DNA of 64,000 bases from Micromonospora sp. NBC_00421 (GTDB taxonomy: Bacteria > Actinomycetota > Actinomycetes > Mycobacteriales > Micromonosporaceae), in assembly GCF_036017915.1 (NCBI RefSeq), contig NZ_CP107929.1, forward strand, positions 62,001 to 126,000. Direction: 5' to 3'. Below, one piece after another: positions 63,264 to 64,000 of this stretch. Position 1 is the stretch's first letter. Each line of letters opens with the position of its first letter. The position numbers and the translations under genes are program-made. Under the pieces are notes generated by a model that was given only the letters and a program-made list of their open reading frames with translations, did not search any database and was not told the origin of the DNA.

Positions 63264-64000
63264 CCGTCCCGCAGCCCACTGGCCCGGCCGGCAGCTCGCA
63301 GCGCGGCCCGACCACGGGCGACGGTGTGCCCGCCGGCGGGGTGGACCGGCTCCGGTTCGGCTACGGCACCAACGGGTTCGCCAACCACCGGCTCGACGAC
63401 GCCCTGACGGTGCTGGCCGACCTCGGCTACGAGGGGATCGCGCTCACCCTGGACCACGACCACCTCGACCCGTACGCGCCGGGGCTGGCCCGCCGGGTCG
63501 ACGCGGTGGCGCGGCGGCTGGCCGCGCTCGGCCTCGGCGTGGTGGTCGAGACCGGCGCCCGGTTCCTGCTCGACCCGTGGCGTAAACACGCCCCGACGCT
63601 GCTGCACGACGACCCGGCCGGTCGGGTCGACTTCCTGGAACGGGCGGTACGGGTCGGCGCGGACCTCGGCGCGGAGGCGGTCTCCTTCTGGGCCGGGGTC
63701 CGGCCCGGCCACGTCACCCCGGAGGTCGCCCGCGACCGGCTGGTCGCCGGGTGCGCCACGGTGGTCGCCGCCGCCGACCGGGCCGGGGTGACCCTGGGCT
63801 TCGAGCCGGAGCCCGGGATGCTCGTCGAGGACATCGCCGGCTGGCGGTGGCTGCGCCACGCCCTCGGCGAGCCGGCGTGCTTCGGCATCACCCTCGACAT
63901 CGGACACTGCCGGTGCCTGGAGTCGGCGACCGTGCCCGACTGCGTGCACCAGGTGGCCGAACACCTGGTCAACGTGCAGATCGACGACATGCGCCGGGGG
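63260..64000 (+). CDS. xylose-isomerase-like TIM-barrel protein (EboE-like), partial
   Basis: 247 codons are seen, open to the window end. After a variable ~35-residue head, the barrel starts LRFGYGTNGFANHRLDDALTVLADLGYEGIALTLDHDHLDP. Metal-site-like residues are the Glu in LGFEPEPGML and the Asp and His in ITLDIGHCRC; the last visible part is HLVNVQIDDMRRG. It belongs to the AP endonuclease 2/xylose isomerase superfamily, like EboE. Its start overlaps the prenyltransferase stop by 4 bp, so the three genes form one translationally coupled unit that continues past 64000. Confidence 0.85.
   Translation, partial: MTVPQPTGPAGSSQRGPTTGDGVPAGGVDRLRFGYGTNGFANHRLDDALTVLADLGYEGIALTLDHDHLDPYAPGLARRVDAVARRLAALGLGVVVETGARFLLDPWRKHAPTLLHDDPAGRVDFLERAVRVGADLGAEAVSFWAGVRPGHVTPEVARDRLVAGCATVVAAADRAGVTLGFEPEPGMLVEDIAGWRWLRHALGEPACFGITLDIGHCRCLESATVPDCVHQVAEHLVNVQIDDMRRG

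Overview
The window is about 73% GC with strong third-position G/C bias. It has GTG/TTG starts, ATGA/GTGA overlaps and leaderless TANNNT promoters, all typical of a filamentous actinomycete. Gene content (CBM2-bearing secreted esterases, Scr1-type XRE/DUF397 pair, CIRCE-hrcA-dnaJ, DUF6328/DUF6703 proteins, ebo-like cluster) suggests Micromonosporaceae, most like Micromonospora. This assignment is inferred from composition and gene order only. I found no rRNA, tRNA, CRISPR array, transposase or prophage.

0-18 kb is a conserved housekeeping block on the plus strand. It runs hemW, then hrcA-dnaJ behind a CIRCE operator, rsmE, a HIT protein and a beta-lactamase-fold hydrolase. It continues with the chain phoH (carrying a class 3 intein)-ybeY-CorC-like membrane protein-CDA-like protein-era, then an acyltransferase, a DUF4097 lipoprotein and recO-uppS. 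The RNA and ribosome maturation factors phoH, ybeY, era and rsmE are close together here. Minus-strand gnd follows a strong bidirectional terminator.

20-33 kb is transport and secretion. A thiamine-type ECF transporter (ykoE-like S component, double ATPase, EcfT) sits under a TPP riboswitch. Two convergent secreted SGNH esterases each carry a CBM2 module, in opposite domain order. A znuA-znuC-znuB zinc importer with a Zur-like box is followed by an ArsR-type regulator that keeps the SmtB alpha-5 zinc ligands.

33-50 kb contains glyS, a tight set of three paralogous exported proteins of unknown function, dus, a secreted C39-like cysteine protease, a GH20 hexosaminidase, ppdK, dgt, a siderophore-interacting flavoprotein behind an IdeR-like box, and dnaG.

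50-53 kb is a small accessory island (short Cys protein, Scr1-type XRE regulator, DUF397, an unrecognised protein) with tandem and inverted repeats. 53-64 kb holds a YihY/BrkB protein, then a ROK regulator-sugar ABC transporter-Gfo/Idh/MocA operon. After a perfect 18-bp hairpin comes the start of an ebo-like cluster: inositol-phosphate-synthase-like enzyme, EboC/SCO3242-type UbiA prenyltransferase, and a xylose-isomerase-like TIM barrel that runs off the window end.

The most unusual items are the class 3 PhoH intein, a palindrome/G-tract/leaderless-promoter module found at two distant loci, the three-gene exported paralog cluster, the ebo-like operon, and several short repeat families in intergenic DNA.
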